Source of the DNA: Bacteroidaceae bacterium
Lineage (GTDB): Bacteria > Bacteroidota > Bacteroidia > Bacteroidales > Bacteroidaceae
Direction: 5' to 3'
NCBI GenBank assembly: GCA_017962495.1
Contig: JAGCVH010000029.1
Span: forward strand, 1-37,315
Length of the DNA: 37,315 nucleotides
Below are positions 25,681 through 33,957 of this stretch, piece after piece. Position 1 is the first letter of the stretch, and every line of letters starts with the position of its first letter. The notes below the pieces were generated by a model. It searched no databases. It was not told the DNA's origin and worked only from the letters and a program-made list of their open reading frames with translations. A program made the position numbers and the translations under genes.

Positions 25681-26736
25681 TTACCTCCTCTGACGCCTTG
25701 CACTAACGGTAGGAGCAGAAGAAGCGCGACTGCCCTTCTCTTTCTTCTCGGTAGCAGCAGAAGAACGGCGGTTGGTGGAACCCTGACTTACAGCCTTTTC
25801 CTTCGTCGTAGAGGTTGGACGACGCTTCGTTGACTTGGCCTTAGGCTGTTCAACTGCCACGCTGTCAAGGCTGTCGGCAAGCTCACGCTGGTGCCAGATG
25901 TTCTCCTCGAACTCGACAAGCTGGCGCTCGATCTTCTCCTGTTCCTTCTTCACCTTTACAGTGTCGGGCTCGTTAGCCAGCACCTTGCCTTGCATGTTGG
26001 CGGTCTTGTATATCTTGCCGTCATAGCGGTTCATGGTGAAGTAGTCGTCGGCTGTCATATTGGTGACATTGTTGAGGTTCGATGACATGATAGGCAAACG
26101 GCTCAGGTAGGGAGCAATGTCGTCGTACTTCATCCAGAAGAGAGGCTTGGTGGGTTCGCCTTCCTCAATCAGGATAGGACAAAGGGCGGTAACCTTGGCA
26201 TGATAAGTACCTGTGCGCTGGTCGAAGAAACTACTCTCCTTAATATAGTAACGTGTAATGTTGGCAGAGGGAATATCTGTGTCGGCAACAGTGTACTTAC
26301 CGTTGTCTTCCTCATAGTAAATATAACAGCGATCCAACACTTCCTTTACATCGGTTATTTTGTCCTTTTCGGCAAACGACTCACTTCCATCCAGATTGTA
26401 TTTATAGGCAGTCACGCGCTTGCTCAGGAACAGGCGGAACAAATAGGTGAAAAGGTTCACCTGACGATCAGTAGGTTCCACCGGATAGTAGAGCGGGGCG
26501 TTCTTATCGGCCATCAGGTCGAGCTGACGATAGATATCACGACGCCATACTACATCCTCAGGCATCTCGGCTTCAGTGGGAAACATGAGCGAAGCACGAT
26601 CGTTCTGCTGAGTAGTCGATTTTCCTTGCTGGGCAGCAGCATTGCTCGAGGTAACTCTGCTGCGCGCTGGCTGAGCAAACGACTGCGTCGAAATAAAAAA
26701 TGATATACTAAAAATTAAAAATGCAATGCGCTTCAT
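25681..26736 (-). CDS. gldN: T9SS periplasmic ring protein PorN/GldN
   Basis: A 351-residue protein with a signal peptide (about 1-22, ending SFAQ). The conserved GldN core runs from about 50 to 290 and includes VVWRRDIYRQLDLMADKNAPLYYPVEP and the YYIKESSFFDQRTGTYHAKVTALCPI region. With GldK it forms the periplasmic ring that couples the motor to the outer membrane. The C-terminal 58 residues (294-351) are low-complexity and basic, with 17 Lys/Arg and many Ser/Thr, ending RRQRR; I do not know whether this tail is typical. The gene sits fifth in porP-K-L-M-N. The 56-base gap to gldM carries CTTTTAT-type heptamers. Confidence 0.94.
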   Translation of the reverse strand: MKRIAFLIFSISFFISTQSFAQPARSRVTSSNAAAQQGKSTTQQNDRASLMFPTEAEMPEDVVWRRDIYRQLDLMADKNAPLYYPVEPTDRQVNLFTYLFRLFLSKRVTAYKYNLDGSESFAEKDKITDVKEVLDRCYIYYEEDNGKYTVADTDIPSANITRYYIKESSFFDQRTGTYHAKVTALCPILIEEGEPTKPLFWMKYDDIAPYLSRLPIMSSNLNNVTNMTADDYFTMNRYDGKIYKTANMQGKVLANEPDTVKVKKEQEKIERQLVEFEENIWHQRELADSLDSVAVEQPKAKSTKRRPTSTTKEKAVSQGSTNRRSSAATEKKEKGSRASSAPTVSARRQRR

Positions 26737-26738
26737 AA

Positions 26739-26777
26739 CTTTTATCTTTTATCTCATTTTTGTCTTTTATCTTATTC
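26739..26777. repeat. Imperfect CTTTTAT heptamer repeat between gldM and gldN
   Basis: CTTTTAT occurs at 26739 and 26746, then a variant CTCATTT at 26753, again CTTTTAT at 26764 and CTTATTC at 26771. It is less regular than the other arrays but of the same kind, and forms the leader of gldN. Confidence 0.5.
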
Positions 26778-26792
26778 TCTAATTCTCAAGGA

Positions 26793-28346
26793 TCAGTTCA
26801 CAATGACTTCCATCACACTGTTCAACGTACGTTCGATACCATCAGGACCCACAGCACGGACACGAGTGATGTAGAAACGCTTGCCACGACTCAACTGGCG
26901 GAGCATATTCTTCTGTCGGTCTGTGAATGCTGACGATTGGGCAATCTCAGGAACGGCATTACCCATATTGTCGTAGAAGACCATTTCGAAGCCCTTCACA
27001 GAGAATGGGATGTTCAGCAAACCGTCGTCGATGGCAGCACCCAAGTTGGTCATATTCATGAGATTTTGCTTCGAAATCTTGCCACCCAACAGATGGTCAT
27101 CGCCAATGGGGATGTATGCCGTCGGGTCGGGCAACTTACGAACACGGAAAGTGAACTTACCCATTTCCTGCACGCGTCCTTCCGTCTGTGCGGCAACGGT
27201 AACTACAGCCTCGCCTCCCACATTCGTCGGACGAGCAATATACTTGCCATCGCCCTTCTGTGTAAACGAACCACCCGACATGCTCACTTGCAGACGACTG
27301 CTGGGAATACCAGGTACACTGACGCTCATGGGATTATCGTAACCCGCATAGAGCACATTCATGATGTCGGCACTAACAGTGGCCGAAGGAGGAATTACGG
27401 TGTACTTCTGCTGGAAGTCGCGGCGAACCTTTTCACCACTACCATTTAAGGTCTCAATCCAACCTGTCAGTGTGAAGTCGCCAGTGGAGTTGCAAATGGT
27501 CTCATAGACACCATGATCGCTCTTGATTTCACGACCGCCGACAAAGATGGTAGGACGATTGGTAGTGTCCACTGCTGCCATGAAGATCTGTGCCGAGAAG
27601 CGACCACCCTGAACGATGGTCTGGGCATTGGGAACAACGTAGGCATTGACCTCGTTGACACGAATATCCTTCACGTCGATGTTGCTTACCAGTCCATGCA
27701 AGACTTCGCCTTCAGCATGGCGGACATCGTTTTGCAACTTTGTGAGAAGGGTAACAGCGGCAGATGTGGGCATGCTCTCGAACATGTATTCCTGCCAGTT
27801 TTTGCCTTCAGCTTTACCCTTGGCGGGAACCTCGGTATTCAGGTTACTCTCGATGATTTTGCGCTGTCCTTGGTCGGTCACCATCTTGGTAATGCGTTCG
27901 CGATAACTGTTGACGGCATCGTAGAGTTCCTTGCCACGACCCTTGTTGGGTGCGAGCATGACATTGGAAGAAGCCTCCAAGTCTTCCTGATTGCGAATAT
28001 TATGGACATCGCCGTCCTTGCCGTCGCTCTTCTTCACGATGGCAATCTTCAGTTCCTCGGCCAGATTATAGAGCGAGTCACTCATTTGTCGAACATACTG
28101 GGCTTTATCGTACCACTGCTTTACCTTCGTGGGATTAGCCTTCATCTGTTCGGCAAAATTCTTATAGATGCCCTCGTTGGTCTGAATGGCGTTTTGCGTT
28201 GCCAGTTCAATACCGTCGGAGACGATTGTGAAACCTTTCAATACGTCACTGCTGACGTTGAGGGCCAACATGGCCATCAGCACAACGTACATCAGATTGA
28301 TCATCTTCTGACGAGGGGTTATCTTTTTCTTTTTTATCTGAGCCAT
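26793..28346 (-). CDS. gldM: T9SS motor/stator protein PorM/GldM
   Basis: A 517-residue inner-membrane protein. A short cytoplasmic N-terminus rich in Lys (MAQIKKKKITPRQKMINL) is followed by one transmembrane helix (about 16-33, YVVLMAMLALNVSS) and a long periplasmic part made of one helical and several Ig-like domains (D1-D4 in known structures). NVSSDVLKGF directly after the helix is a strong GldM signature. It dimerises and, with GldL, forms the rotary proton-driven motor of the T9SS; its periplasmic end contacts the GldKN ring. Genes before (gldL, 45 bases) and after (gldN, 56 bases) confirm the context. Confidence 0.97.
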   Translation of the reverse strand: MAQIKKKKITPRQKMINLMYVVLMAMLALNVSSDVLKGFTIVSDGIELATQNAIQTNEGIYKNFAEQMKANPTKVKQWYDKAQYVRQMSDSLYNLAEELKIAIVKKSDGKDGDVHNIRNQEDLEASSNVMLAPNKGRGKELYDAVNSYRERITKMVTDQGQRKIIESNLNTEVPAKGKAEGKNWQEYMFESMPTSAAVTLLTKLQNDVRHAEGEVLHGLVSNIDVKDIRVNEVNAYVVPNAQTIVQGGRFSAQIFMAAVDTTNRPTIFVGGREIKSDHGVYETICNSTGDFTLTGWIETLNGSGEKVRRDFQQKYTVIPPSATVSADIMNVLYAGYDNPMSVSVPGIPSSRLQVSMSGGSFTQKGDGKYIARPTNVGGEAVVTVAAQTEGRVQEMGKFTFRVRKLPDPTAYIPIGDDHLLGGKISKQNLMNMTNLGAAIDDGLLNIPFSVKGFEMVFYDNMGNAVPEIAQSSAFTDRQKNMLRQLSRGKRFYITRVRAVGPDGIERTLNSVMEVIVN

Positions 28347-28391
28347 CTTTTTTCTAATGGACTATAATAATGGGCAATAGATATGTCGTAA

Positions 28392-29372
28392 TTACTTTTC
28401 TTCTTCCTGCTGTTGAGGAGTGATGGGACCTACCACGTTGACTGTGAGAGCCTTGATCATGCGGGCATAGACATTGTTCAGTTCCTCTATTTGCTGTGCC
28501 ATACGACGCGTCTGCTCATCGATTTGCTCGATGGTGCTAACTTGCTTGCTGATGTTGCGCAACTGCAATTCGTAGACAGTGGCAATGCCCGTAAGTGTGC
28601 GGTTGAGGTTCTCCATCTCCTCGCTATCGGTAGACATGCGTTCGGCTTGCTTCTTCACGCGACCCAGCACTTCTGTGAGTTCGGTCAGTTGCTCGGCATA
28701 GTTCTTCACGGCTTCCTCTACGGTTGCAGGATCGGTAGCCTGAATCTGTGCGGCTTCAGTAATGCCTGCACCGCCACCAACGACGCCACCGCCAATGACT
28801 CCGCCACCACCAAGGATGACTGGAGCACCGCCTCCGCCAACAACGACGGGCGAACCCTCGCCGACTTCGGCACCCTCGGCAGGAGCGCCACCGCCACCAA
28901 TGACTATAGTTCCGCCTGCGGGAGCACCACCGCCACCAATGACAACTGTGCCTCCTCCGCCACCAACGACAGGAGCTCCGCCTTCACCGACAACAGCCGC
29001 ACCGCCACCGCCGACAACGGCAGGACCGCCGCCACCGAGGATGACACCGCCACCACCGCCATTCTGTGCAGCAGCAGAAGCAACAGCAGCCAATTCCTCG
29101 ACCGTCTCGCTCGAGAGAGAAGCACCAGTGCCTGAAATCTCAGGAACCTTCTCCGTCACACGCTCGAAACCTGCAACGATGAACACAAACACCTCAGTTC
29201 CCATACCGATGAACAGCATCAGGTTGGCGCCTGGAAGGTGGGTCAGTTTAAACAATGTACCCAAGATAACGACGGCAGCACCCCATGAATAGGCATAGTT
29301 CATGAAGGTTTGGCCAGCCATTGTATCCATCCATTTCTGGATGATTTCTATCAGATTGAGTTTCTTTGCCAT
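28392..29372 (-). CDS. gldL: T9SS motor protein PorL/GldL with glycine-rich insert
   Basis: A 326-residue inner-membrane protein. Two transmembrane helices are seen at about 23-43 and 50-70. The second carries the conserved membrane glutamate (Glu60 in IGMGTEVFVF) known to be needed for proton-driven function. The C-terminal part (about 205-326) is a cytoplasmic helical region with coiled-coil tendency (VKKQAERMSTDSEEMENLNRTLTGIA). Between them, residues 105-203 form a Gly/Val/Ala-rich repeat of the kind GGGGAPVV; see the repeat entry. Five GldL subunits surround the GldM helices in known structures. Confidence in identity is high from the helices and gene order. Confidence 0.95.
   Translation of the reverse strand: MAKKLNLIEIIQKWMDTMAGQTFMNYAYSWGAAVVILGTLFKLTHLPGANLMLFIGMGTEVFVFIVAGFERVTEKVPEISGTGASLSSETVEELAAVASAAAQNGGGGGVILGGGGPAVVGGGGAAVVGEGGAPVVGGGGGTVVIGGGGAPAGGTIVIGGGGAPAEGAEVGEGSPVVVGGGGAPVILGGGGVIGGGVVGGGAGITEAAQIQATDPATVEEAVKNYAEQLTELTEVLGRVKKQAERMSTDSEEMENLNRTLTGIATVYELQLRNISKQVSTIEQIDEQTRRMAQQIEELNNVYARMIKALTVNVVGPITPQQQEEEK
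28764..29060 (-). repeat. Glycine-rich octapeptide repeat inside GldL
   Basis: About eleven degenerate units with consensus GGGG(A/P)(P/A)VV, mostly eight residues long with a few longer ones, coded by near-24-bp units rich in CCACCGCC on the plus strand. The segment has no lysine, arginine or aromatic residue. It is located between the membrane helices and the cytoplasmic helices of GldL. Confidence 0.9.
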
Positions 29373-29390
29373 GATATTGTGTATTCTTTT

Positions 29391-30875
29391 TTATTTCTTG
29401 GTCTTAGACTTAGTTGTAGCCTTCGATGGCTTGGGCTGTTTAGAGTTGTCAGTCACCATAGAACGAACGCAACGGAAACCGATGTACGAACGCGGTTGGT
29501 TCTGATACTCATAGGTACGCCAAGCCGAACGAATCATGCTTTCGGGGTCTTTCCACGAACCACCGCGCACGCTCTTCTTCTTCAGGCGATAGGGGTCTTC
29601 CTTCGCGGCATTGTACTTCAGTTCGGGGTTCATGTCGCTCATGCTCTCCACACCAGCCTCGGTGTAAACCGTACTTGTCCATTCGGCAACATTTCCAGCC
29701 ATGTCATAAAGGCCGTTGGAGTTGGAGCTGAAAGCGCCACACTTGGAAGTAATCAGACTTCCGTCCTCCGTGTAATTGCCTCGATCGGGCTTGAAGTTGG
29801 CATAGAAGCAATTCTTGTCGCTCTTGACATCGCCACTCTCCCAGGGGAAGGGATTGCCTTCCTTGCCACGTGCTGCATACTCCCATTCGATTTCAGAAGG
29901 CAGACGATAGCGTTGGATGTACTTAGCCTGACCGCCGATTCCCTTCAGCAGGAAGTTGGTGCGCCACATGCAGAAGGCATTAGCCTGTTCCCAAGTCACA
30001 CCCACAACGGGGTATTCGTCATAGGCTGGGTTGTTGAAATAGAGTTTCATATAACGCTCGTTGTCGGCGTTCTGGAAGTCGTTGACCCAGCAAGTGGTGT
30101 CTGGGAAGATGTTCACAATGTAAGTGTTGAGGAAGTCCCAAGGACCGGTCAACGGACGAGTAATCGTCTGACGAACAATCTTGCCGTCGTCGTCGATCCA
30201 CGCCGTATCCTTACTGATCATAACAGCCTGATTACGGATGGCATCGTGTGAAGCATCGGTGTTCAGGTCGCGTTCTTCAGGATTGAGGCGATACTTACGC
30301 TGGGCGGCAGCGGCATAGTCATAGATTTCATAACGGTAGTTCATCTGACTGGCATCCAGCATCTTAGTGCCGTCGATGGGATGAAAGACGTACACGCTCT
30401 CAATGGCACGCTGCTCGTCTTCGTTTGCCTTCTTCCAGGGGATAGCCTTGTTCCAGTTGAGGTAGGGAGTGATGGGGTTGCCATCTTTGTCCTCCTCGAT
30501 CTTGTAGGTCTCGTCGCCACCATAGGCAGGATCGGCCAGACGCTCACGAATAATGCTATCGCGAACCCAGTTGACAAACTGGCGATACTTGGCATTGGAA
30601 ACTTCAGTTTCGTCCATCCAGAAACCATCGACTGAAATGTCGCGCTTGGGGAACTCGGAGCCCCACAAAGTGTCGCTTTCTTCCATTCCAATCAGGAGTG
30701 AACCTTTGCGCACAGGAACCATGCCGAAGGGAGTAGGCTCAGAGAAAGCGCTACCTTTCACGCCCGTAACTTCGCCACCCATTGCGTTGGCCGAAGAACT
30801 GGAACCCATGCAGGCCGTCATAGCCCAACTCAGGGCCACAACTGCCAACAACATCAATATCGTTTTCTGCTTCAT
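29391..30875 (-). CDS. gldK: T9SS outer-membrane ring lipoprotein PorK/GldK
   Basis: A 494-residue lipoprotein with a lipobox at Cys22 (SWAMTAC). Most of the protein is a formylglycine-generating-enzyme-like fold: GSLLIGMEESDTLW, WMDETEVSNAKYRQFV, VVGVTWEQANAFCMW, RLPSEIEWEYAARG, NGLYDMAGNVAEWTS and the late VRGGSW and GFRCVR motifs are all present. The family uses this fold as a structural scaffold, not as a sulfatase activator. GldK pairs with GldN in the periplasmic ring below the outer membrane. It follows porP after 9 bases and precedes gldL by 18. Length and motif order are typical for Bacteroidota GldK. Confidence 0.96.
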   Translation of the reverse strand: MKQKTILMLLAVVALSWAMTACMGSSSSANAMGGEVTGVKGSAFSEPTPFGMVPVRKGSLLIGMEESDTLWGSEFPKRDISVDGFWMDETEVSNAKYRQFVNWVRDSIIRERLADPAYGGDETYKIEEDKDGNPITPYLNWNKAIPWKKANEDEQRAIESVYVFHPIDGTKMLDASQMNYRYEIYDYAAAAQRKYRLNPEERDLNTDASHDAIRNQAVMISKDTAWIDDDGKIVRQTITRPLTGPWDFLNTYIVNIFPDTTCWVNDFQNADNERYMKLYFNNPAYDEYPVVGVTWEQANAFCMWRTNFLLKGIGGQAKYIQRYRLPSEIEWEYAARGKEGNPFPWESGDVKSDKNCFYANFKPDRGNYTEDGSLITSKCGAFSSNSNGLYDMAGNVAEWTSTVYTEAGVESMSDMNPELKYNAAKEDPYRLKKKSVRGGSWKDPESMIRSAWRTYEYQNQPRSYIGFRCVRSMVTDNSKQPKPSKATTKSKTKK

Positions 30876-30884
30876 ATTTCTATT

Positions 30885-31826
30885 TTATAATAATCTCACA
30901 CTTTTATGTAGGTTCTTACCTTTCTTAAAGAGGTTCAGGTCGGTTTGGTATCCCAGCACCAGTTCGTGCGTTCCGTTCAAGGCACCGATGCCTTGCGTGT
31001 ACAATTCATAGGAGTAGCCTATGTTGATGCCGTGGAACGTGGTTCCCACCAAGACTGCGACGCTTATCGTCGGGCTGTAGGAGACACCTCCGTAGAGATG
31101 TATTTTCTCGCCATCGTAGGCCAGACGCGCAGTCACGTCGCCTCGCCATGCCTGCAAGTCGGTACGCAGGATTGCTGATGTGTAGAGGGCGTACTCAGGT
31201 TTCTTAAAACGGATGTTATATCCGCCTGTCAGATAATAGAGCCGACTCACTTGCACCTGATGCGTCTTGTCGTCGCCCAACTTGATGGCTGGTCCTGTCA
31301 GATGCATCGAACTTGCGCCCACATACCACACTTTCTTGTAAGTGTATCGCAGGCCTGCGTCCACGTCGACGCCTGTTCCGTTCACCTCGCTGCTGGCGAA
31401 TGCGGGGTCTCCGCTGTCGTTTACGTCGAGTTTCGACCCGTCGAATGTTTCGTTCAAGAATCCCACTCTCGCCCCGATGCTCAGCCTTCCGCCCCAAAGG
31501 GGTTGGTGATAGGCGTACTGGATGTACAACTTTTTGTTGGAGAAGAGACCTATCTTGTCATTCATGAATCCCACGCCAGCGCCATGTCGGGGACTCAGGA
31601 AGAAGAGTGGCAGGTCGGCAGTAGCAAGCATAGTTGATGGGGCACCTTCGAATCCCGCCATCTGCATGCTGTAGGCTCCTTGCACGTTGAGCTGTCCGTC
31701 CAATCCGCTTGTAGCGGGGTTGAAATAGGATTGCAGCGCCCAATAATTGGTGAACGCCGCATCGTACTGAGCATAGGCTCGCGCAGCCATCAGCACGCTC
31801 ACAACTAGCCACAACAGTCTTTTCAT
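30885..31826 (-). CDS. porP: T9SS outer-membrane protein PorP/SprF
   Basis: A 313-residue protein with a signal peptide (about 1-19, ending AYAQ), starting the mature part YDAAFTNYWALQSYFNPATSG, the signature of the PorP/SprF family (Q-[YF]-...-[YF]-NPA-x-AG). About 14 amphipathic strands are visible to the C-terminus. The family links the GldKN ring or its cargo to the outer membrane. It is the first gene of porP-gldK-gldL-gldM-gldN, the order known from Porphyromonas gingivalis. No consensus promoter could be found upstream, so the operon start is undetermined. Confidence 0.94.
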   Translation of the reverse strand: MKRLLWLVVSVLMAARAYAQYDAAFTNYWALQSYFNPATSGLDGQLNVQGAYSMQMAGFEGAPSTMLATADLPLFFLSPRHGAGVGFMNDKIGLFSNKKLYIQYAYHQPLWGGRLSIGARVGFLNETFDGSKLDVNDSGDPAFASSEVNGTGVDVDAGLRYTYKKVWYVGASSMHLTGPAIKLGDDKTHQVQVSRLYYLTGGYNIRFKKPEYALYTSAILRTDLQAWRGDVTARLAYDGEKIHLYGGVSYSPTISVAVLVGTTFHGINIGYSYELYTQGIGALNGTHELVLGYQTDLNLFKKGKNLHKSVRLL

Positions 31827-31950
31827 CCTTGTAAATAACGCGCCACCCCTTCGTATTATTGTGTGCGTACAATAAATAAATTAAGAATTATGCGCTTGGC
31901 TTAAGGAAGAAAGCACCGCAAGTGCTGAGCGTCGCAATAAAATGGAGCAA

Positions 31951-31971
31951 GAATTGTGAATAATGAATTAA
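31951..31971. repeat. GAATTGT-type heptamers before the second tandem hydrolase
   Basis: GAATTGT, GAATAAT, GAATTAA (31951-31971) directly precede and overlap the -7 box. An AATTAAG-AATTATG pair also lies at about 31878-31891. The sequence type is the same as at 18351-18385. The gap 31827-32024 also holds an AGCAC/GTGCT hairpin (31911-31926). Confidence 0.5.
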
Positions 31972-31976
31972 TTTTG
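31969..31976 (+). promoter_or_regulatory. -7 promoter box of the second tandem hydrolase gene
   Basis: TAATTTTG matches TAnnTTTG, 48 bases before the ATG at 32025. No exact -33 TTTG is found at normal spacing. Confidence 0.45.
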
Positions 31977-32024
31977 TAACTTTACACTCAGAAAGACGAT
32001 ATAAACCAACAAAAACTATTAAAA

Positions 32025-33797
32025 ATGAGAAAAGCATTGCTCTTTATTATGGCCCTCCTGCCTTTGGCAGGCATGGCTCAGCCACAAGGCGGATTCGGCG
32101 GTTTTCAGATGCCGCAAGTCAACTTGGAAACAAGTCAGCAGTGGAAGGATGTCAACTATGCAGGCGACGGCCAAGCCTTTCACACCTGCGACATCTACCT
32201 TCCCAAGCAGGAGAAGGCATCCTATCCCGTAGTCATCCACATCTACGGAAGTGCCTGGTTTAGCAACAACAGCAAGGGTGCTGCTGACCTGGGAACTATC
32301 GTTAAGGCTTTGCTCAATGCAGGCTACGCCGTAGTTTGCCCCAACCACCGTTCCAGCATGGACGCCAAGTGGCCGGCACAGATTCACGACATTCGTGCCG
32401 TCGTTCGCTTCGTCAGAGGCGAGGCTGCGAAATACCATTTCGACCCGTCGTTCATTGCCACCAGCGGTTTCTCCTCCGGCGGTCATCTGGCTTCCATCAC
32501 AGCCACCACGAGTGGAACCAAGCAAACCAAGGTGGGTTCGGTGGACATCGACCTCGAGGGTTCTCTGGGACAGTTTACCAACGAGAGCAGCGCCGTCAAT
32601 GCGGCTTGCGACTGGTCTGGTCCCATCGACCTCACAGCTATGGATTGTGGCGAACACATGACCATGGGCGACAACAGTCCTGAGGATGTTCTGCTCAACG
32701 CCAAACTTGCCACCGACCCCGATAAATACCTGAGTCTGAGCGCCACTACCTACGTGGACAAGAACGACCCTCCCGTCATCATTTTCCACGGCGAGAAGGA
32801 CAATGTGGTTCCTTGCTGCCAAGGTAAGAAGTTCTTCGAAGTGCTGCAGGCAGCAGGTGTCAAGACAGAAGCCACCTACGTGCCTGAGGGTGGTCACGGA
32901 ATGGGTATGTACAGCGAAGAGAACTTGCAGAAGATGGTACGCTTCCTCGATGCTGCCCGCGCTGGTCGTTCGCGCATCCTCGAAGATGGTGGAACCGGTC
33001 AGTACAAGGCCATCATGAAGGAAGATCCCACCCTGAAGGAGCACACCATACTCGTGCCACAGGACCTCGCTCCGTTCGATGCCAAACACCCGCTTCCCGT
33101 TCTGGTATGGGGCAACGGCGCATGCGCCAACTCGCCTTTCGAACATGTGAAATTCCTCAACGAGATTGCCTCACACGGCTACATCGTGCTGGCTACGGGC
33201 AACATCCCCATGACAGACGAATGGTACAGAGGTCCGATGTCCCGCTCGGAACAGCAAATCGAGTCCATCGACTGGATCATCGCCCAGAATGCCAATCCCG
33301 CTTCGCCCTATTACAACAAGATAGACGTCAAGAACATCTGTGTTGCAGGCATGTCGTGCGGCGGGCTGCAGACGCTCTACAACTGTGCCGACCCCCGCAT
33401 CAAGACACTCATGATCTGCAACAGTGGACTCTTCAAGTCGTCGAACGCCAGTCAGGCTGTCGGCGGAATGCCAATGCCCCCGAAGGATAAACTGAAGGAG
33501 ATTCACACCCCCATCATCTACATCCTTGGCGGTAAGACCGACATCGCCTACGAGAACGGTATGGACGATTTCCACCTCATCCAGCACGTACCCGCCTGCG
33601 CCACCAACTACCCCGTGGGTCACGGAGGCACTTACAGTCAGCCTCACGGAGGCGAGTTCAGCGTTGTCGCTCTGGCTTGGCTCGACTGGCAGTTGAAAGG
33701 CGACAAGAAGGCTGCCAAGATGTTCAAGGGCAAGAATTGTGAACTCTCGAAGCGCGACAAGTGGACTATCGAGAAGAACAAGAAGTTCGGCAAATGA
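32025..33797 (+). CDS. Secreted two-domain alpha/beta-hydrolase (esterase-like fusion)
   Basis: A 590-residue protein with a signal peptide (about 1-18, ending GMAQ). The first domain (about 35-315) is a BD-FAE/acetyl-xylan-esterase-like hydrolase: oxyanion-type IHIYGSAW, nucleophile Ser150 in SGFSSGGH, Asp in FHGEKD and His in PEGGHGMG. The second (about 330-590) is a different, chlorophyllase/PET-hydrolase-like hydrolase: VLVWGNGACAN, nucleophile Ser444 in AGMSCGGLQ, ILGGKTD and NYPVGHGGTY. The halves are not copies of one another, unlike the tandem hydrolase at 20601-22328. Role is probably deacylation of plant cell-wall glycans, inferred from the family and the neighbouring arabinofuranosidase. 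It is followed by a heptamer repeat and a shared terminator. Confidence 0.85.
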   Translation: MRKALLFIMALLPLAGMAQPQGGFGGFQMPQVNLETSQQWKDVNYAGDGQAFHTCDIYLPKQEKASYPVVIHIYGSAWFSNNSKGAADLGTIVKALLNAGYAVVCPNHRSSMDAKWPAQIHDIRAVVRFVRGEAAKYHFDPSFIATSGFSSGGHLASITATTSGTKQTKVGSVDIDLEGSLGQFTNESSAVNAACDWSGPIDLTAMDCGEHMTMGDNSPEDVLLNAKLATDPDKYLSLSATTYVDKNDPPVIIFHGEKDNVVPCCQGKKFFEVLQAAGVKTEATYVPEGGHGMGMYSEENLQKMVRFLDAARAGRSRILEDGGTGQYKAIMKEDPTLKEHTILVPQDLAPFDAKHPLPVLVWGNGACANSPFEHVKFLNEIASHGYIVLATGNIPMTDEWYRGPMSRSEQQIESIDWIIAQNANPASPYYNKIDVKNICVAGMSCGGLQTLYNCADPRIKTLMICNSGLFKSSNASQAVGGMPMPPKDKLKEIHTPIIYILGGKTDIAYENGMDDFHLIQHVPACATNYPVGHGGTYSQPHGGEFSVVALAWLDWQLKGDKKAAKMFKGKNCELSKRDKWTIEKNKKFGK

Positions 33798-33815
33798 AAT
33801 AGGCAGAGCTTAGTG

Positions 33816-33857
33816 AGTTAATAGTTAATAGATAATAGTTAATAGTTAATAGTTAAA
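33816..33857. repeat. AGTTAAT heptamer repeat (6 units)
   Basis: AGTTAAT, AGTTAAT, AGATAAT, AGTTAAT, AGTTAAT, AGTTAAA follow one another without a break just after the hydrolase stop codon and run into the terminator stem. Confidence 0.8.
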
Positions 33858-33893
33858 AGGAACCGAGAGCCCAATGGGTTTCTCGGTTCCTTT
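33856..33893. terminator. Bidirectional terminator between convergent genes
   Basis: AAAGGAACCGAGA (33856-33868) pairs perfectly with TCTCGGTTCCTTT (33881-33893), extended by GCCC/GGGT around an AAT loop. Three T residues end the stem on the plus strand and TTTAACTATT follows on the minus strand. It serves the hydrolase (plus) and the large surface protein (minus). Confidence 0.85.
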
Positions 33894-33957
33894 CATTTGT
33901 TATTTCGCCTTACCGACAAGAACAGTAAAGCCATAAAAGACGAGAGCCGAAGGCTTA

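Noticed and set aside
29391-30875. Sulfatase-modifying (formylglycine-generating) enzyme
   Set aside because: The fold motifs are present, but the lipobox and the porP-K-L-M-N order identify GldK, which uses the fold structurally.
32019-33146. Long open frame (375 codons) on the minus strand
   Set aside because: It is antisense to the well-supported two-domain hydrolase, and its product resembles no protein family; such shadows are common in GC-rich third-position genes.
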